DNA from: Poindextera sp035604135
GTDB lineage: Bacteria; Pseudomonadota; Alphaproteobacteria; Caulobacterales; Caulobacteraceae
NCBI GenBank assembly: GCA_035604135.1
Contig: DATNJB010000049.1
Coordinates: 1 to 64,000 of the forward strand
Length of the DNA: 64,000 nucleotides
Direction of reading: 5' to 3'
The position numbers and the translations under genes are program-made. Of this stretch, positions 8,121 through 16,754 are shown in pieces. The notes under the pieces are model-generated. The model was not told the DNA's origin and ran no database searches. It saw only the letters and a list, made by a program, of their open reading frames with translations. Every line of letters begins with the position of its first letter. Position 1 is the stretch's first letter.

Positions 8121-8166
8121 GCTTCCCAAGCTGAATGTCGCGGGTTCGATTCCCGCCGCCCGCTCC
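8121..8166 (+). repeat. 3' half of a tRNA-Gly(CCC) gene; probable attachment-site remnant
   Basis: Contains the CCC anticodon loop TTCCCAA (8123-8129), a perfect T-stem and loop (GCGGG TTCGATT CCCGC, 8140-8156), and the 3' acceptor strand CGCCCGC with discriminator T (8157-8164). The 5' acceptor strand GCGGGCG and a D-arm are absent upstream. The anticodon stem keeps 4 of 5 pairs (T8120-T8132 mismatch), and the end reads CCG rather than CCA. Homology thus runs from the anticodon stem to the 3' end, which is exactly the segment duplicated when tyrosine-recombinase islands integrate into tRNA genes. It closes the defence-like patch at 3.6-8.1 kb. Confidence 0.6.
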
Positions 8167-8269
8167 GAGACCTTCACCGCACTCCCGAAGACTGGCGGCG
8201 TCCTCGGCGGCCGCAACCTGCCGCCCGATTCAGACCCCCCGCGCCAGAGCGGGTCAACGGCGGGTTCCG

Positions 8270-11200
8270 CTAACCGGCGTCGGTTTCCGTCGTCATCTGC
8301 GGGCCTGGCCCGCGCCGCTCGGTCCGTCTGCCCGATATGCGCCTGACACCCACGAAGAAGAGCGGCACGAAGAAGATGGCGATGATGGTCGCCGCCAGCA
8401 CGCCGCCGATGACGCCGGTGCCGATATCGTGCTGGCTCGCCGCGCCGGCGCCCGACGCGATGGCCAGCGGGAACACCCCGGCCATGAAGGCGAGCGAGGT
8501 CATCAGGATCGGGCGAAGCCTCAGGCGCGCCGCCTGCATGGCCGCTTCCCGCGCAACGGCGCCGCGCTTCTCGGCGACGTCGGCGAACTGCACGATCAGG
8601 ATGGCGTTCTTGGCGGACAGTCCGATCGTCGTCAGCAGCCCGACCTGGAAATAGACGTCGTTGTTGAAGCCGCGCAGCGTCGCCGCGAGCACCGCGCCCA
8701 GCACGCCGAGCGGGACGACCAGGATCACGGAGAGCGGGATCGACCAGCTCTCGTACAGCGCCGCCAGGCTCAGAAATACGACCAGCACCGAAAGCGCGTA
8801 GAGAAAGGGCGCCTGCGATCCGGACAACAGCTCCTGGTAGGAGAGGCCGGTCCACTCGTAGCCGATGCCGCGCGGCAGCTCGCCCACCAGCTTCTCCATC
8901 TCGCGCATCGCCGCGCCGGAGCTCTCGCCAGGCGCCGGCTGACCCTGGACCTCGAGCGCCGGCTGGCCGTTGTATCGCCCGAGCTGTGAGGGGCCTACGG
9001 TCCACCGTGACGTGGCGAACGCGGAAAACGGCGCCATGCTGCCCGACGCGCCCCGCACGTACCAGCTTCCGATATCCTCGGGACGAGAGCGGAACGGCGC
9101 ATCGCCCTGCAGCAACACCTGCTTCACGCGCCCGCGGTCGATGAAATTGTTGATGAACGAACCGCCCCAGGCGAAGGCGAAGGTGCTGTCGATGTCGCTC
9201 AGATTAAGGCCCAGCGCTGCGGCCTTGGCGTCGTCGATGTCGAGATGGAGCTGCGGCGTATCGGCCTGGTTGTTGGCCCGCACGCCAGAGAGGACCGGAT
9301 CCTTGGCCGCGAGCGCCAGGAGCTGGGCCTGCGCCGCCGTCAGGCGGTCGTGGCCGAGCCCGGCGCGGTCCTCCAGCTCTAGGTCGAAGCCCGACGAGCT
9401 GCCGAGGCCGGGCACCGCCGGCGGCACGAGGATGTAGACCTGCCCGTCGCGGACCTGCTGCGACAGCGCCCGGGTCGCCCGTTGCGCGATCGCAGTAGCG
9501 CTGTTCGCGGACCCTGGCCGGTCCTTCCAGTCGCTCAGGTGGATGAAGGCCTGGCCGAGGTTCTGTCCGTTGCCGCCGAAGTTGAAGCCGGCGACGGTGA
9601 ACAGCGCCTCGATGTTCTTCTTCTCGCCGACCAGGAAGTAGTGCTCGATCTGGTTGCCGACAGCGACGGTCCTGGACTGGGTGGCGCCGACCGGAAGGGT
9701 GTAGAGGCCAATCATCGAGCCTTGGTCCTCGACCGGCAGGAAGGCGCTCGGCAGGCGCGCGAACAGCCCGATCAGGGCGACGATCAGCACCGCGTAGAGA
9801 ATGAGCGCCGGCAGCGGGCGACCGATCACCCGTCCGAGCGACGCCTGGTGGCGCGTCACCGTGGCGGCGAAGGTGCGGTTGAACCAGCCGAAGAAGCCGC
9901 GGGCGTGGGCGCGATGGCCCTTCTCGACCGGTTTGAGCAGGTTGGCGCATAGCGCCGGCGTCAGGATGAGCGCCACCAGGATCGACAGACCCATCGCTGC
10001 AACGATGGTGATCGAAAACTGGCGGTAGATGACGCCGGTCGAGCCCCCGATAAACGCCATCGGCAGGAACACCGCCGCCAGCACCAGCGCGACGCCGATG
10101 AGCGCGCCGGTGATCTCGTTCATCGAGCGGATCGTGGCCTCCTTCGGCGGCAGTCCCTCCTCGCTCATGATCCGCTCGACGTTCTCGACCACCACGATGG
10201 CGTCGTCGACCAGAAGGCCGATCGCGAGGACCATGGCGAACATGGTCAGGGTGTTGATCGAGTAGCCGAACGCCGCAAGCACGCCGAACGTGCCGAGCAG
10301 GACGACGGGCACGGCGACGGCAGGGATCAGCGTGACGCGCCAATCCTGCAGGAACAGGAACATCACCGCGATGACGAGGACGATGGCCTCGATCAACGTG
10401 ACGACCACCTGGCGGATCGACAGCTTGATGAAGGTCGTTGAGTCGACGGGAAAGCTCAGCTTCAGCCCAGGCGGCAGGCTGGCGGCGAGCTGCGTCGCCT
10501 TCTGCTTCACCAGGTCGGCGGTGGTGAGCGCATTGGCGCCGGGCGAAAGCTGGATGGCGACGCCGCCCGCCGGCAGGCCGTTGAGGCGGGTCGTGCTCGA
10601 ATAGTCGTCGGCCCCAAGCTCGACGCGCGCGACATCGGAGAGCCGCACCACCGAACCGTCGGGCTGTGTCTTCAGGATGATCGCCTTGAACTGGTCGGGA
10701 CTGGTCAGCAGCGACTGGGCGGTGATCGTGGCGTTCAGCTCCTGCCCCGGGGGCGAAGGCAGGCCCCCAACTTGTCCGCCGGTCACCTGGACGTTCTGGG
10801 CCAGCACGGCGGCTTGCACGTCGGAGGGCATCAGGCTGTAGGTCTGCAGTTTGTACGGATCGAGCCAGATGCGCATCGCGTACTGGCCGCCGAAGACGCG
10901 GACGTTGCCGACGCCGTTGACCCGCGCCAGCGGGTCGACGATCTCGCTTCTCAAGTAGTCGGCGATGTCGATCGATGAGTAGCGGCCGCTGGTGTCGTAG
11001 AGCGCTACCACCATCAGGAAATCGCCCTGGGCCTTGGCCACCCCGATGCCCTGCTGGGTGACCGGCACTGGCAGCAGCGGCAGGGCCGACTGCAGCTTGT
11101 TCTGCACCTGCACCTGGGCGATGTCGGGATCGGTTCCCGGCGCGAACGTGACCTGGATCTGCGCGCCGCCGTCCGAGCTGCTGCTCGACGTGAAGTACAG

Positions 11201-11428
11201 CAGGTGGTCGAGGCCGGTGAGCTGCTGCTCGATGACCTGGGTGACCGAGGTTTCGACGGTCGCCGCCGAGGCGCCCGGATAGTCGGTGAAGATGCCGACG
11301 GACGGCGGCGCGATCGTCGGGTACTGCTCGATCGGCAGCGTGCGGATGGCCAGCGCGCCGGCCACCATGATCACGATGGCGATGACCGTCGCGAAGATCG
11401 GCCGCTCGATGAAGAAGCGCGACAGCAA
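8270..11428 (-). CDS. RND multidrug efflux permease, HAE1 family (AcrB/MexB-like)
   Basis: 1052 residues, full length for the inner-membrane proton/drug antiporter of tripartite pumps. N-terminal FFIERPIFATVIAIVIMVAG is the first membrane helix, and the TM4 motif GLLVDDAIVVVENV carries the adjacent Asp pair used for proton relay. Two large periplasmic porter regions follow helices 1 and 7, and GLSAKNAILIVQF near the C-terminus is the TM10 signature. ATG 11428. The gene lies 9 nt after its adaptor on the minus strand. No outer-membrane factor is adjacent, so it presumably uses a channel coded elsewhere, perhaps the TolC-like protein at 36.4 kb. Substrates unknown. Confidence 0.93.
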   Translation of the reverse strand: MLSRFFIERPIFATVIAIVIMVAGALAIRTLPIEQYPTIAPPSVGIFTDYPGASAATVETSVTQVIEQQLTGLDHLLYFTSSSSSDGGAQIQVTFAPGTDPDIAQVQVQNKLQSALPLLPVPVTQQGIGVAKAQGDFLMVVALYDTSGRYSSIDIADYLRSEIVDPLARVNGVGNVRVFGGQYAMRIWLDPYKLQTYSLMPSDVQAAVLAQNVQVTGGQVGGLPSPPGQELNATITAQSLLTSPDQFKAIILKTQPDGSVVRLSDVARVELGADDYSSTTRLNGLPAGGVAIQLSPGANALTTADLVKQKATQLAASLPPGLKLSFPVDSTTFIKLSIRQVVVTLIEAIVLVIAVMFLFLQDWRVTLIPAVAVPVVLLGTFGVLAAFGYSINTLTMFAMVLAIGLLVDDAIVVVENVERIMSEEGLPPKEATIRSMNEITGALIGVALVLAAVFLPMAFIGGSTGVIYRQFSITIVAAMGLSILVALILTPALCANLLKPVEKGHRAHARGFFGWFNRTFAATVTRHQASLGRVIGRPLPALILYAVLIVALIGLFARLPSAFLPVEDQGSMIGLYTLPVGATQSRTVAVGNQIEHYFLVGEKKNIEALFTVAGFNFGGNGQNLGQAFIHLSDWKDRPGSANSATAIAQRATRALSQQVRDGQVYILVPPAVPGLGSSSGFDLELEDRAGLGHDRLTAAQAQLLALAAKDPVLSGVRANNQADTPQLHLDIDDAKAAALGLNLSDIDSTFAFAWGGSFINNFIDRGRVKQVLLQGDAPFRSRPEDIGSWYVRGASGSMAPFSAFATSRWTVGPSQLGRYNGQPALEVQGQPAPGESSGAAMREMEKLVGELPRGIGYEWTGLSYQELLSGSQAPFLYALSVLVVFLSLAALYESWSIPLSVILVVPLGVLGAVLAATLRGFNNDVYFQVGLLTTIGLSAKNAILIVQFADVAEKRGAVAREAAMQAARLRLRPILMTSLAFMAGVFPLAIASGAGAASQHDIGTGVIGGVLAATIIAIFFVPLFFVGVRRISGRRTERRGPGPQMTTETDAG

Positions 11429-11437
11429 CCGCCGGCC

Positions 11438-12640
11438 CTAGCGCACGTTGTCGGCCGGGACGGCGCGGACCTGCGCCCCAGGCTCGGCCGACTGGGTTCC
11501 CTCGACGATCACCCGGTCGCCCGGACTGAGTCCCGAGGTGACGAGCCACTCGTTCGCAACCGTCTGCGAGACCTGCAGCTGGCGAAGTTCGACGACGCCC
11601 TTGTTGTTGACGACGAGCGCGGTCGGCTGGCCCTTCTGGTCGTGGCCGATGCCTTGCTGCGGTACGAGGAGGCCAGCCGGGTCGACGCCCTCGACGATCG
11701 TCGCGCGCACGAACATGCCCGGCAGCAGGAGCCCCGCCGGATTGGGGAAGAGCGCCCTCAGCGTCACCGCATCGGTGGTCTGGTCGACGGTGACATCGGT
11801 CACCTGCAGGCGGCCGGCGAGCCCGTACGTCGTGCCGTCGTCGAGGGTCAGATGCGTCTCGGCGCTGCCGGCCGCGCCCGCGTTGACCTGGCCCTGCGCG
11901 ATCTGTCGGCGCAGCGCCACGACCTGGGCGACCGACTGAGTGACGTCGACGTAGATCGGGTCGAGCCTCTGGATGGTGTCGAGAGCGGTCGGCTGGTCTG
12001 CGCTGACCAGCGCGCCTCTCGTCACCGTCGAGATGCCGATCCGCCCGGTGATCGGGGCCGTGACGCGGGTGAAGGCGAGGTTGATCCGCGCGGCCTCCGC
12101 CGCAGCGCGATCCTGCTGCACAGTGGCCTGCGCCTGTTTGAACGCCGCCTCGGCGTCGTCGTAGTCCTGGGCGGCGACCGAGTCCTGTTTCATGAGCGTG
12201 GCGAAACGCTCGGCCTTCGCCCGGGTGGTGACTAGGTTGGCTGCGGCGTTCGCCAGCTGCGCCTTCGCCTGGTCGTAGGCGGCCAGGAACGGCGCCGGCT
12301 CGATCTGGTAAAGCACCTGCCCGGCGTGGACGATCGAGCCCTCGCTGAACAGCTTCGCCTGGATGATCCCGCCCACCTGTGGGCGCACGTCCGCGACCTC
12401 GTAGGGACTGGTGCGCCCGGGAAGCTCTGTGGTCAGCGTCACCGGCTGCGGCTCGATCGTGACCACGCCGACCGTGGGCGGCGGCGGTTGCCGCCCTTGG
12501 CCCTGGCCGCCGCAGCCGCTCGCCAGGGCGGCCAACAGCGCCGCTAGGCCGAGATAGCCCGGCGCCCGCCCCGAGATCCTACGCGGCGTCAGCTTTCTGG
12601 CCTGAGCTGAACCCCGGCCCAGCGGCGCGGCATCATCCAA
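11438..12640 (-). CDS. RND efflux periplasmic adaptor (MFP) lipoprotein, AcrA/MexA-like
   Basis: 400 residues. It links the RND permease to the outer-membrane channel. A signal anchor ends in the lipobox LASGC (Cys43), so the mature protein should be lipid-anchored in the inner membrane. The order is the MFP one: PGRTSPYEVADVRPQVGGII lipoyl half, a coiled-coil hairpin at about residues 105-175 (AKAQLANAAANLVTTRAKAE), second lipoyl half (APITGRIG), beta-barrel, and membrane-proximal domain with VPQQGI. The start at 12640 is TTG; no ATG precedes the signal sequence, so the exact start is uncertain. Same operon as the permease; no TetR or MarR regulator is next to it. Confidence 0.9.
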   Translation of the reverse strand: MDDAAPLGRGSAQARKLTPRRISGRAPGYLGLAALLAALASGCGGQGQGRQPPPPTVGVVTIEPQPVTLTTELPGRTSPYEVADVRPQVGGIIQAKLFSEGSIVHAGQVLYQIEPAPFLAAYDQAKAQLANAAANLVTTRAKAERFATLMKQDSVAAQDYDDAEAAFKQAQATVQQDRAAAEAARINLAFTRVTAPITGRIGISTVTRGALVSADQPTALDTIQRLDPIYVDVTQSVAQVVALRRQIAQGQVNAGAAGSAETHLTLDDGTTYGLAGRLQVTDVTVDQTTDAVTLRALFPNPAGLLLPGMFVRATIVEGVDPAGLLVPQQGIGHDQKGQPTALVVNNKGVVELRQLQVSQTVANEWLVTSGLSPGDRVIVEGTQSAEPGAQVRAVPADNVR

Positions 12641-12916
12641 GCGCCGCCTCCATCCACTCGCTCAGGAAATCCCCTGCTCCTGCCGCTGCCGCGCGCACCA
12701 TAGAACCCGCTCAAGCCGGGCCGTGCAAGGCGTGATGGCGGTGGAAAGGGCGCCGCGGCGCGCTCGAGGTTCCCGCGTCGTCATCAAAGACCGCAAGAAC
12801 CGCGTGTGGCGCGCCCGACTGCAAACGGGAGGCTCCCAGGTTCGGATCGTCCCTCGATTGCACGCTTCTGCCGCCGCCGTTATGTGATCGGACTACATGA
12901 CGGTGAGGCCCCAGCG

Positions 12917-13444
12917 ATGCCCGAGCTTTCCATGCGTCTTGCGTTGCTAGGCGCGCTCGCCGTGGCGCTGGCGCATTCATCGCCGACCTGGGCTCAAGAC
13001 CTCACCGTCACCGGCTTGTCCGGGCAGACCGTTGCGCTCACCGCCGCCGACATCGCGGGCCTCCCGCATGTCACTTTGGCTATAAGTGTCGAGGGCAAGC
13101 ACACCTACGAAGGCGTCCCCCTCACCGACATTCTGGCCCGCGTCGGCGCGCCCGCGGGCAAGGCGCTGAAGGGCGCCGATCTCGCCGACGTCGTCCTGGT
13201 CACCGCCAAGGACAACTACGCGGTGGCGCTCAGCCTGGCGGACACCGATCCTCTGGTGCGCAAAGACCAGATCATCCTCGCTGACCGGGCGGACGGCGCG
13301 CCCCTGCCCGACGGGCTCGGCCCCTACCGTCTGGTGGTTGAAGGCGACCAGCGCGGCGCGCGGATGGCGAGAATGGTCGTGTCGATCGCGCTGCTGCGCG
13401 CAGCGACAACCGCTCCTCTGTCGCCGGCGGCGCCCGGCCACTGA
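12917..13444 (+). CDS. Secreted molybdopterin-binding-domain-like protein
   Basis: 175 residues from ATG 12917; an upstream frame from 12806 lacks a signal and is less likely. Signal peptide MRLALLGALAVALAHSSPTWAQ ends in an Ala-Gln junction, so export is expected. The mature part (VTGLSGQTVALTAADIAGLP, YEGVPLTDILARVG, GPYRLVVEGDQRGARMARMV) resembles the oxidoreductase molybdopterin-binding fold in a minimal form, as found in small periplasmic proteins. The Cys that would bind molybdenum in sulfite oxidase is not visible, so an enzymatic role is doubtful. It is isolated from its neighbours by spacers of over 250 bp. Confidence 0.75.
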   Translation: MPELSMRLALLGALAVALAHSSPTWAQDLTVTGLSGQTVALTAADIAGLPHVTLAISVEGKHTYEGVPLTDILARVGAPAGKALKGADLADVVLVTAKDNYAVALSLADTDPLVRKDQIILADRADGAPLPDGLGPYRLVVEGDQRGARMARMVVSIALLRAATTAPLSPAAPGH

Positions 13445-13545
13445 TCGCCGGCTGAGCGGCGATCAACCGACCGTCCTGTTCGCTCTGGAAGGTGATCGCG
13501 CTGGCCCGTTGGCGCGGCGCGGCGGTGCTGCTAGGCTCTGGGCCC

Positions 13546-13623
13546 ATGTTCCGGCCCGCACACGAGATCTGCCTCATGCTCACCGACCGCCTCGGCGGCT
13601 GGGGGATGGAGGGCGCGCGCTAG
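13546..13623 (+). CDS. Possible 25-residue ORF upstream of a terminator hairpin
   Basis: ATG 13546 to TAG 13621-13623 encodes MFRPAHEICLMLTDRLGGWG plus five more residues. It sits 30 nt before a terminator-like hairpin and ahead of a GNAT gene, an arrangement like a leader peptide. It has no runs of a regulatory amino acid and no clear ribosome site. It could be chance. Confidence 0.2.
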   Translation: MFRPAHEICLMLTDRLGGWGMEGAR

Positions 13624-13652
13624 AACGAGCCGAGCCAAGACCAGGTCCCAAG

Positions 13653-13678
13653 CCCCGCCGGACGCCGACGGGGTTTTT
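13653..13678 (+). terminator. Rho-independent terminator-like hairpin
   Basis: CCCCG (13653-13657) pairs with CGGGG (13669-13673), extended inside by CGG/CCG around an ACG loop with one mismatch, and followed by five T residues (13674-13678). It ends transcription from the left, about 38 nt before the GNAT start. Confidence 0.6.
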
Positions 13679-13716
13679 CGTTTGCCCCTCGGCGCCGGTC
13701 AAACCGGAGACTTCCC

Positions 13717-14214
13717 ATGGGCGACATCCAAGTCAGAGCCGTCGAGCCGGAGGATTGGCCCGACATCGCCGAGCTGTTCGACCAGCCGTCGGTCATCGCC
13801 GGCACCCCGCAGCTGCCGTTCGCGACCCGAGACGGGCGCCGCAAGCGCCTGCAGGCCGATCCGCCGGCCGGCCTGCTGCGGCTGGGCACCGTGGTCGACG
13901 GCAAGCTGATCGGCATGGCGGGGATCACCCGCCTCGACAACCGGCGCGCCCACGTCGGCACGATCTTCATGGCCGTGCACGACGCGTTTCAGGGCCGCGG
14001 CGCTGGCGGCGCCCTGATGCAGGCGCTGACCGACATGGCGGACCGCTGGCTGAACCTCAGCTGCATCGAGCTCACGGTCTATGCCGACAACGCCCGCGCG
14101 ATCGGCCTCTACGAGCGCTTCGGCTTCGTGCGCGAAGGGCTGCACAGGGACTACGCGTTCCGCGACGGCGCCTTCGTCGATGCATTGGCCATGGCGCGGG
14201 TGACCAGGGCCTGA
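13717..14214 (+). CDS. GNAT family N-acetyltransferase
   Basis: 165 residues. Acyl-CoA binding is shown by FMAVHDAFQGRGAGGALMQA, the Q/RxxGxG/A loop of GNAT enzymes at about residues 88-107, followed by LTVYADNARAIGLYERFGFV, the usual strand and helix before the C-terminal strand. The pattern is closest to the YhhY/RimI-type small acetyltransferases that modify amino groups of small molecules. The substrate cannot be told. It starts with ATG 13717 just after a terminator, so it has its own promoter or is leader-controlled. A GGCGGG/CCCGCC hairpin with a TTCG loop follows its stop. Confidence 0.87.
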   Translation: MGDIQVRAVEPEDWPDIAELFDQPSVIAGTPQLPFATRDGRRKRLQADPPAGLLRLGTVVDGKLIGMAGITRLDNRRAHVGTIFMAVHDAFQGRGAGGALMQALTDMADRWLNLSCIELTVYADNARAIGLYERFGFVREGLHRDYAFRDGAFVDALAMARVTRA

Positions 14215-14230
14215 GGCGGGTTCGCCCGCC
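14215..14230 (+). terminator. GC hairpin with TTCG loop after the GNAT gene
   Basis: GGCGGG (14215-14220), loop TTCG, CCCGCC (14225-14230): a perfect 6-bp stem just after the GNAT stop. There is no T-run, so it may act as a 3'-end stabiliser rather than a strong terminator. Confidence 0.4.
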
Positions 14231-14520
14231 GGCTGAGTGACGCTCGCCGTGCGCCCGGCGCAGGCGAGGCGCGTTGACCGGGGTGCGGAGCCGGCTAGGG
14301 TCGCCCGCTGCGCCGCCCGCCGCTCCAGTTCCCCTGGTCGTACGGCATACGATGGCGGGCGGCGCACCCCTTCCCGTCGATGAACCGCCGGCAACGGACC
14401 GCTCCGCTTGCGTTCAGGCGCCTCGGCGCATCGTGGCGCCCATGACGGGATGCGAAGGGCGTTCCACCCGTTCGCCTCGCCGACCGGTCCGCCCACCGGG
14501 GGTCAAGGCCGAGGAAGACG
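14231..14520. other. 290-bp spacer without recognisable gene
   Basis: GC-rich; open frames on both strands lack coding character. It ends at the strong ribosome site AAGGAGG (14521-14527) of the next gene. No promoter could be assigned. Confidence 0.3.
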
Positions 14521-14533
14521 AAGGAGGTCTACT

Positions 14534-14841
14534 GTGAACAAGCCGCCGGCCTTTCGATGGTCGCGGCGCCGATCGCCGCTTCGGCGCAGCCCTATGGCGG
14601 GTTCGATCGCGGCCACGCCAAGCGCGGCTTCGCCCATAGCCGCTACCGCGGCGACGGCGGCGCGGTGCTCGCAGCCGGCCTGTTCGGCCTGGTGCTGGGC
14701 GCGGTCGCCGCCGATGCGGCCAACAACCAGCCCGTCGCCTACGAACAGCCTTACTATGGACCGCAGTGCGGCTGGGAGACCCAGGCCTATCGCAACGCCT
14801 GGGGCCAGCTCGAGTACCAGCAGGTGCAGGTCTGCCGCTGA
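14534..14841 (+). CDS. Small secreted Gly/Tyr-rich protein, signal peptide apparently frameshifted
   Basis: The reading frame from ATG 14557 gives 94 residues beginning MVAAPIAASAQPYGG, only a stump of a signal peptide. A perfect ribosome site AAGGAGG (14521-14527) points instead to GTG 14534, 6 nt later, but that start is in another frame. One inserted base near 14551-14556 would join VNKPPAF to the MVAAPIAASAQ stump and make a full signal. The mature part has a hydrophobic Gly/Ala stretch (GGAVLAAGLFGLVLGAVAAD) and two Cys in the tail CGWETQAYRNAWGQLEYQ and QVCR. It is likely exported or in the outer membrane; no function recognised. Confidence 0.55.
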
Positions 14842-15136
14842 GCCGCGGCGCTCGCAATCCTCGAGGGCTCGACCGGCGCCGCGCCAACCGCGGCGCCGGT
14901 CGCCCTGCCCAACGCGCGCCGCGCGCCGTTACTCGGACCGCCCAGCCGGCTATAGCCGCGCCTATGTCGCGCCGCTGCAACGCCAACCCGCAGAACGCCA
15001 ACGCCCGTTCGGGCGATGGGCGTGGGCGCGCCGGTCGGCTGTCGTAACGGGCAGCCTGGACCGCCCCGCCAATTGAGGTCGGGGCCACGAAGCCGCAAGC
15101 TACAGGTCCCGCCTCCAAGCCAAAGGAGACGAGACC

Positions 15137-15724
15137 ATGCCAAGACGAAAGCGACTGCCGGCGACTCCTGTGCTGGAAAGCGTACGGCTGAGACTGCGCC
15201 CGCTCCGCCTCGAGGACGCGCCGACGGTTCAGCGTCGGTTTGCCCAGTGGGATGTGGTGCGCCACCTCTCAGCCGCCAATGTGCCTTGGCCCTATCCCGC
15301 CGACGGCGCGGTTCAGCACCTCACCAACGACGCGCTGCCGAAACTCGCGCGCCGTGAGTGCTTCATCTGGGCCCTGACGCTCAAGGATGGCACGGACGAG
15401 CTGATCGGCGTCATCCATCTCTGGCCCGACGACGGGAAGAGCCGCGAGATGCGCGGCTTCTGGCTCGACCCGGCCTATTGGGGCCGCGGCCTGATGACCG
15501 AAGCGGCCGAGCGTGTCACGGAATATGCCTTCGTCGAGCTGGGCTGGCCGGTGCTCTGGCTGCGCAACGGCGCGCAGAACACCGCCTCGCACCGGGTGAA
15601 GGAAAAGCAGGGGGCGGCGATCGTCGATCGCGCGCCGGCGAAGTTCGTTGGCGGCGACGGGTTCAGCATCATCTGGCGTCTCGATCGCGGCGCCTGGCTC
15701 GCGAAAAAAGGAGTGGAAGCATGA
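15137..15724 (+). CDS. GNAT family N-acetyltransferase (RimJ/RimL type)
   Basis: 195 residues. The N-terminal ESVRLRLRPLRLEDAPTVQR is the characteristic opening strand of RimJ/RimL-like acetyltransferases. GFWLDPAYWGRGLMTEAAE, at about residues 111-129, is the acetyl-CoA pyrophosphate loop. ENxxS-type residues appear as NGAQNTASHRVKEKQGA. A ribosomal-protein target would fit the family, but small-molecule acetylation is equally possible. A ribosome site AAGGAGACG precedes ATG 15137. The stop overlaps the next start in ATGA, so it is translationally coupled to the flavoprotein gene. Confidence 0.87.
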   Translation: MPRRKRLPATPVLESVRLRLRPLRLEDAPTVQRRFAQWDVVRHLSAANVPWPYPADGAVQHLTNDALPKLARRECFIWALTLKDGTDELIGVIHLWPDDGKSREMRGFWLDPAYWGRGLMTEAAERVTEYAFVELGWPVLWLRNGAQNTASHRVKEKQGAAIVDRAPAKFVGGDGFSIIWRLDRGAWLAKKGVEA

Positions 15725-16299
15725 GCGCGCTGCCCGAGGTCCGCCGCGCGGACAAGGCGATGACCGACGAAGAAACGCGAGCGCTGCTCGCGCGCGGGAT
15801 CGTCGGCCGGCTCGCGACCGCCGACGCCTCCGGCCAGCCCTATGTCATGCCGCTGCTCTACGTCTGGGACGGCCGCCAGATCTGGCTGCACAACGCCATC
15901 GTCCCGGGCCACCTCCGGGCCAACGTCGAAGCGAACCCGCGCGTCTGTTTCGAGATCGACGAGCCGGGGCCAGTCTTCCCGTACGGGCGCTTCGAGTGCG
16001 ACACGTCCATCGCCTACGAGAGCGCCATCGTGTTCGGCCGCGTCCGCGTCGTCGACGACCGCGCGGCCAAAGAGGCGTTCTGCCGCGCGCTCATGGCCAA
16101 ATACGGCCCCGCCGGGGACGACCGGCCGCAAGGCTTCTTCCCCAGACTCGCTCAGATCGCCGTCTACGCCATTGCCGTCGAGCGGCTTTCCGGCAAGCGC
16201 ACGCCGCTGCCGGCGCTGGCTGAGCAGTGGCCGGCGGTCGATCGCTCGGCCACGCCGAACGCCAGACCGCCGGTTTCATCGGTCCTGGGCGGATATTGA
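15721..16299 (+). CDS. Pyridoxamine 5'-phosphate oxidase-like FMN-binding protein
   Basis: 192 residues from ATG 15721, overlapping the GNAT stop. The segment LLARGIVGRLATADASGQPYVMPLLYVWDGRQIW is the FMN-binding split-barrel opening of the PPOX/NimA-like family, and GRFECDTSIAYESAIVFGRVRVV is the following strand pair. Relatives bind FMN or F420 and include nitroimidazole-resistance proteins. Cytoplasmic. Coupling to a GNAT suggests a shared small-molecule detoxification job, but this is inference. The last 30 residues are low-complexity and unassigned. Confidence 0.82.
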   Translation: MSALPEVRRADKAMTDEETRALLARGIVGRLATADASGQPYVMPLLYVWDGRQIWLHNAIVPGHLRANVEANPRVCFEIDEPGPVFPYGRFECDTSIAYESAIVFGRVRVVDDRAAKEAFCRALMAKYGPAGDDRPQGFFPRLAQIAVYAIAVERLSGKRTPLPALAEQWPAVDRSATPNARPPVSSVLGGY

Positions 16300-16320
16300 A
16301 AGAATCAATTTTTCGATCTT

Positions 16321-16335
16321 GATTATTCAATAATC
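16321..16335. promoter_or_regulatory. Palindrome in AT-rich promoter of the DUF2089 operon
   Basis: GATTATT (16321-16327), a single C, then AATAATC (16329-16335): a perfect 7-bp inverted repeat in the only strongly AT-rich stretch nearby, 35 bp before ATG 16371. A GAAGGAGCGG ribosome site follows. It may be an operator, perhaps for the DUF2089 protein itself. Confidence 0.45.
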
Positions 16336-16370
16336 TTGAAATACGGTTCCGATCGTGAAGGAGCGGAGCC

Positions 16371-16754
16371 ATGGCGGACCCAAAGGACATTCGCGACTGG
16401 CAGGAGTTGACCCGCCTGACCGGCGGCGACGAGCTGATCGTCGAGCGTGTCCGGTTGGCGGAGAAGGACATCGCCATCGAGGGCGCCTTCGCCCTGCCCG
16501 AGCTCGCCCGGCTTGCCGCCGAGGATCAGGTGTTCGTCGCCGCCTTCGTCCGCAGCCACGGCTCGATCAAGGAGATGGAGCAGGTGTTCGGCGTCAGCTA
16601 TCCGACGATCAAGGCCAGGCTGAACCGCATCGCCGCCAGCCTCACCTTCGTGGAGACCGACCCCGCCCCGCCGATGAGCGAGGTGCTGGAGCGGCTGAGC
16701 CGCGGCGAGATCGACGCCCAGACCGCCATCCGCGAGCTGGAGCAGGGCCAATGA
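16371..16754 (+). CDS. DUF2089 domain-containing protein
   Basis: 127 residues. The core ALPELARLAAEDQVFVAAFVRSHGSIKEMEQVFGVSYPTIKARL is the DUF2089 helix-turn-helix-like region. The N-terminal zinc ribbon found in many DUF2089 proteins is replaced by a Cys-free stretch. The tail MSEVLERLSRGEIDAQTAIR is the helical hairpin also found at the start of the third gene of this operon. This suggests a DNA-binding or bridging regulator. The stop overlaps the next start (ATGA). An operon of four genes follows a palindromic promoter. Confidence 0.8.
   Translation: MADPKDIRDWQELTRLTGGDELIVERVRLAEKDIAIEGAFALPELARLAAEDQVFVAAFVRSHGSIKEMEQVFGVSYPTIKARLNRIAASLTFVETDPAPPMSEVLERLSRGEIDAQTAIRELEQGQ

Noticed and set aside
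8071..8167. Complete tRNA-Gly gene
   Set aside because: No 5' acceptor strand or D-arm; the segment 5' of the anticodon does not pair with the 3' CGCCCGC.
9204..11549. 781-codon minus-strand frame over the first RND gene
   Set aside because: Out-of-frame shadow of the permease; Arg/Ala/Gly-rich with no family signature.
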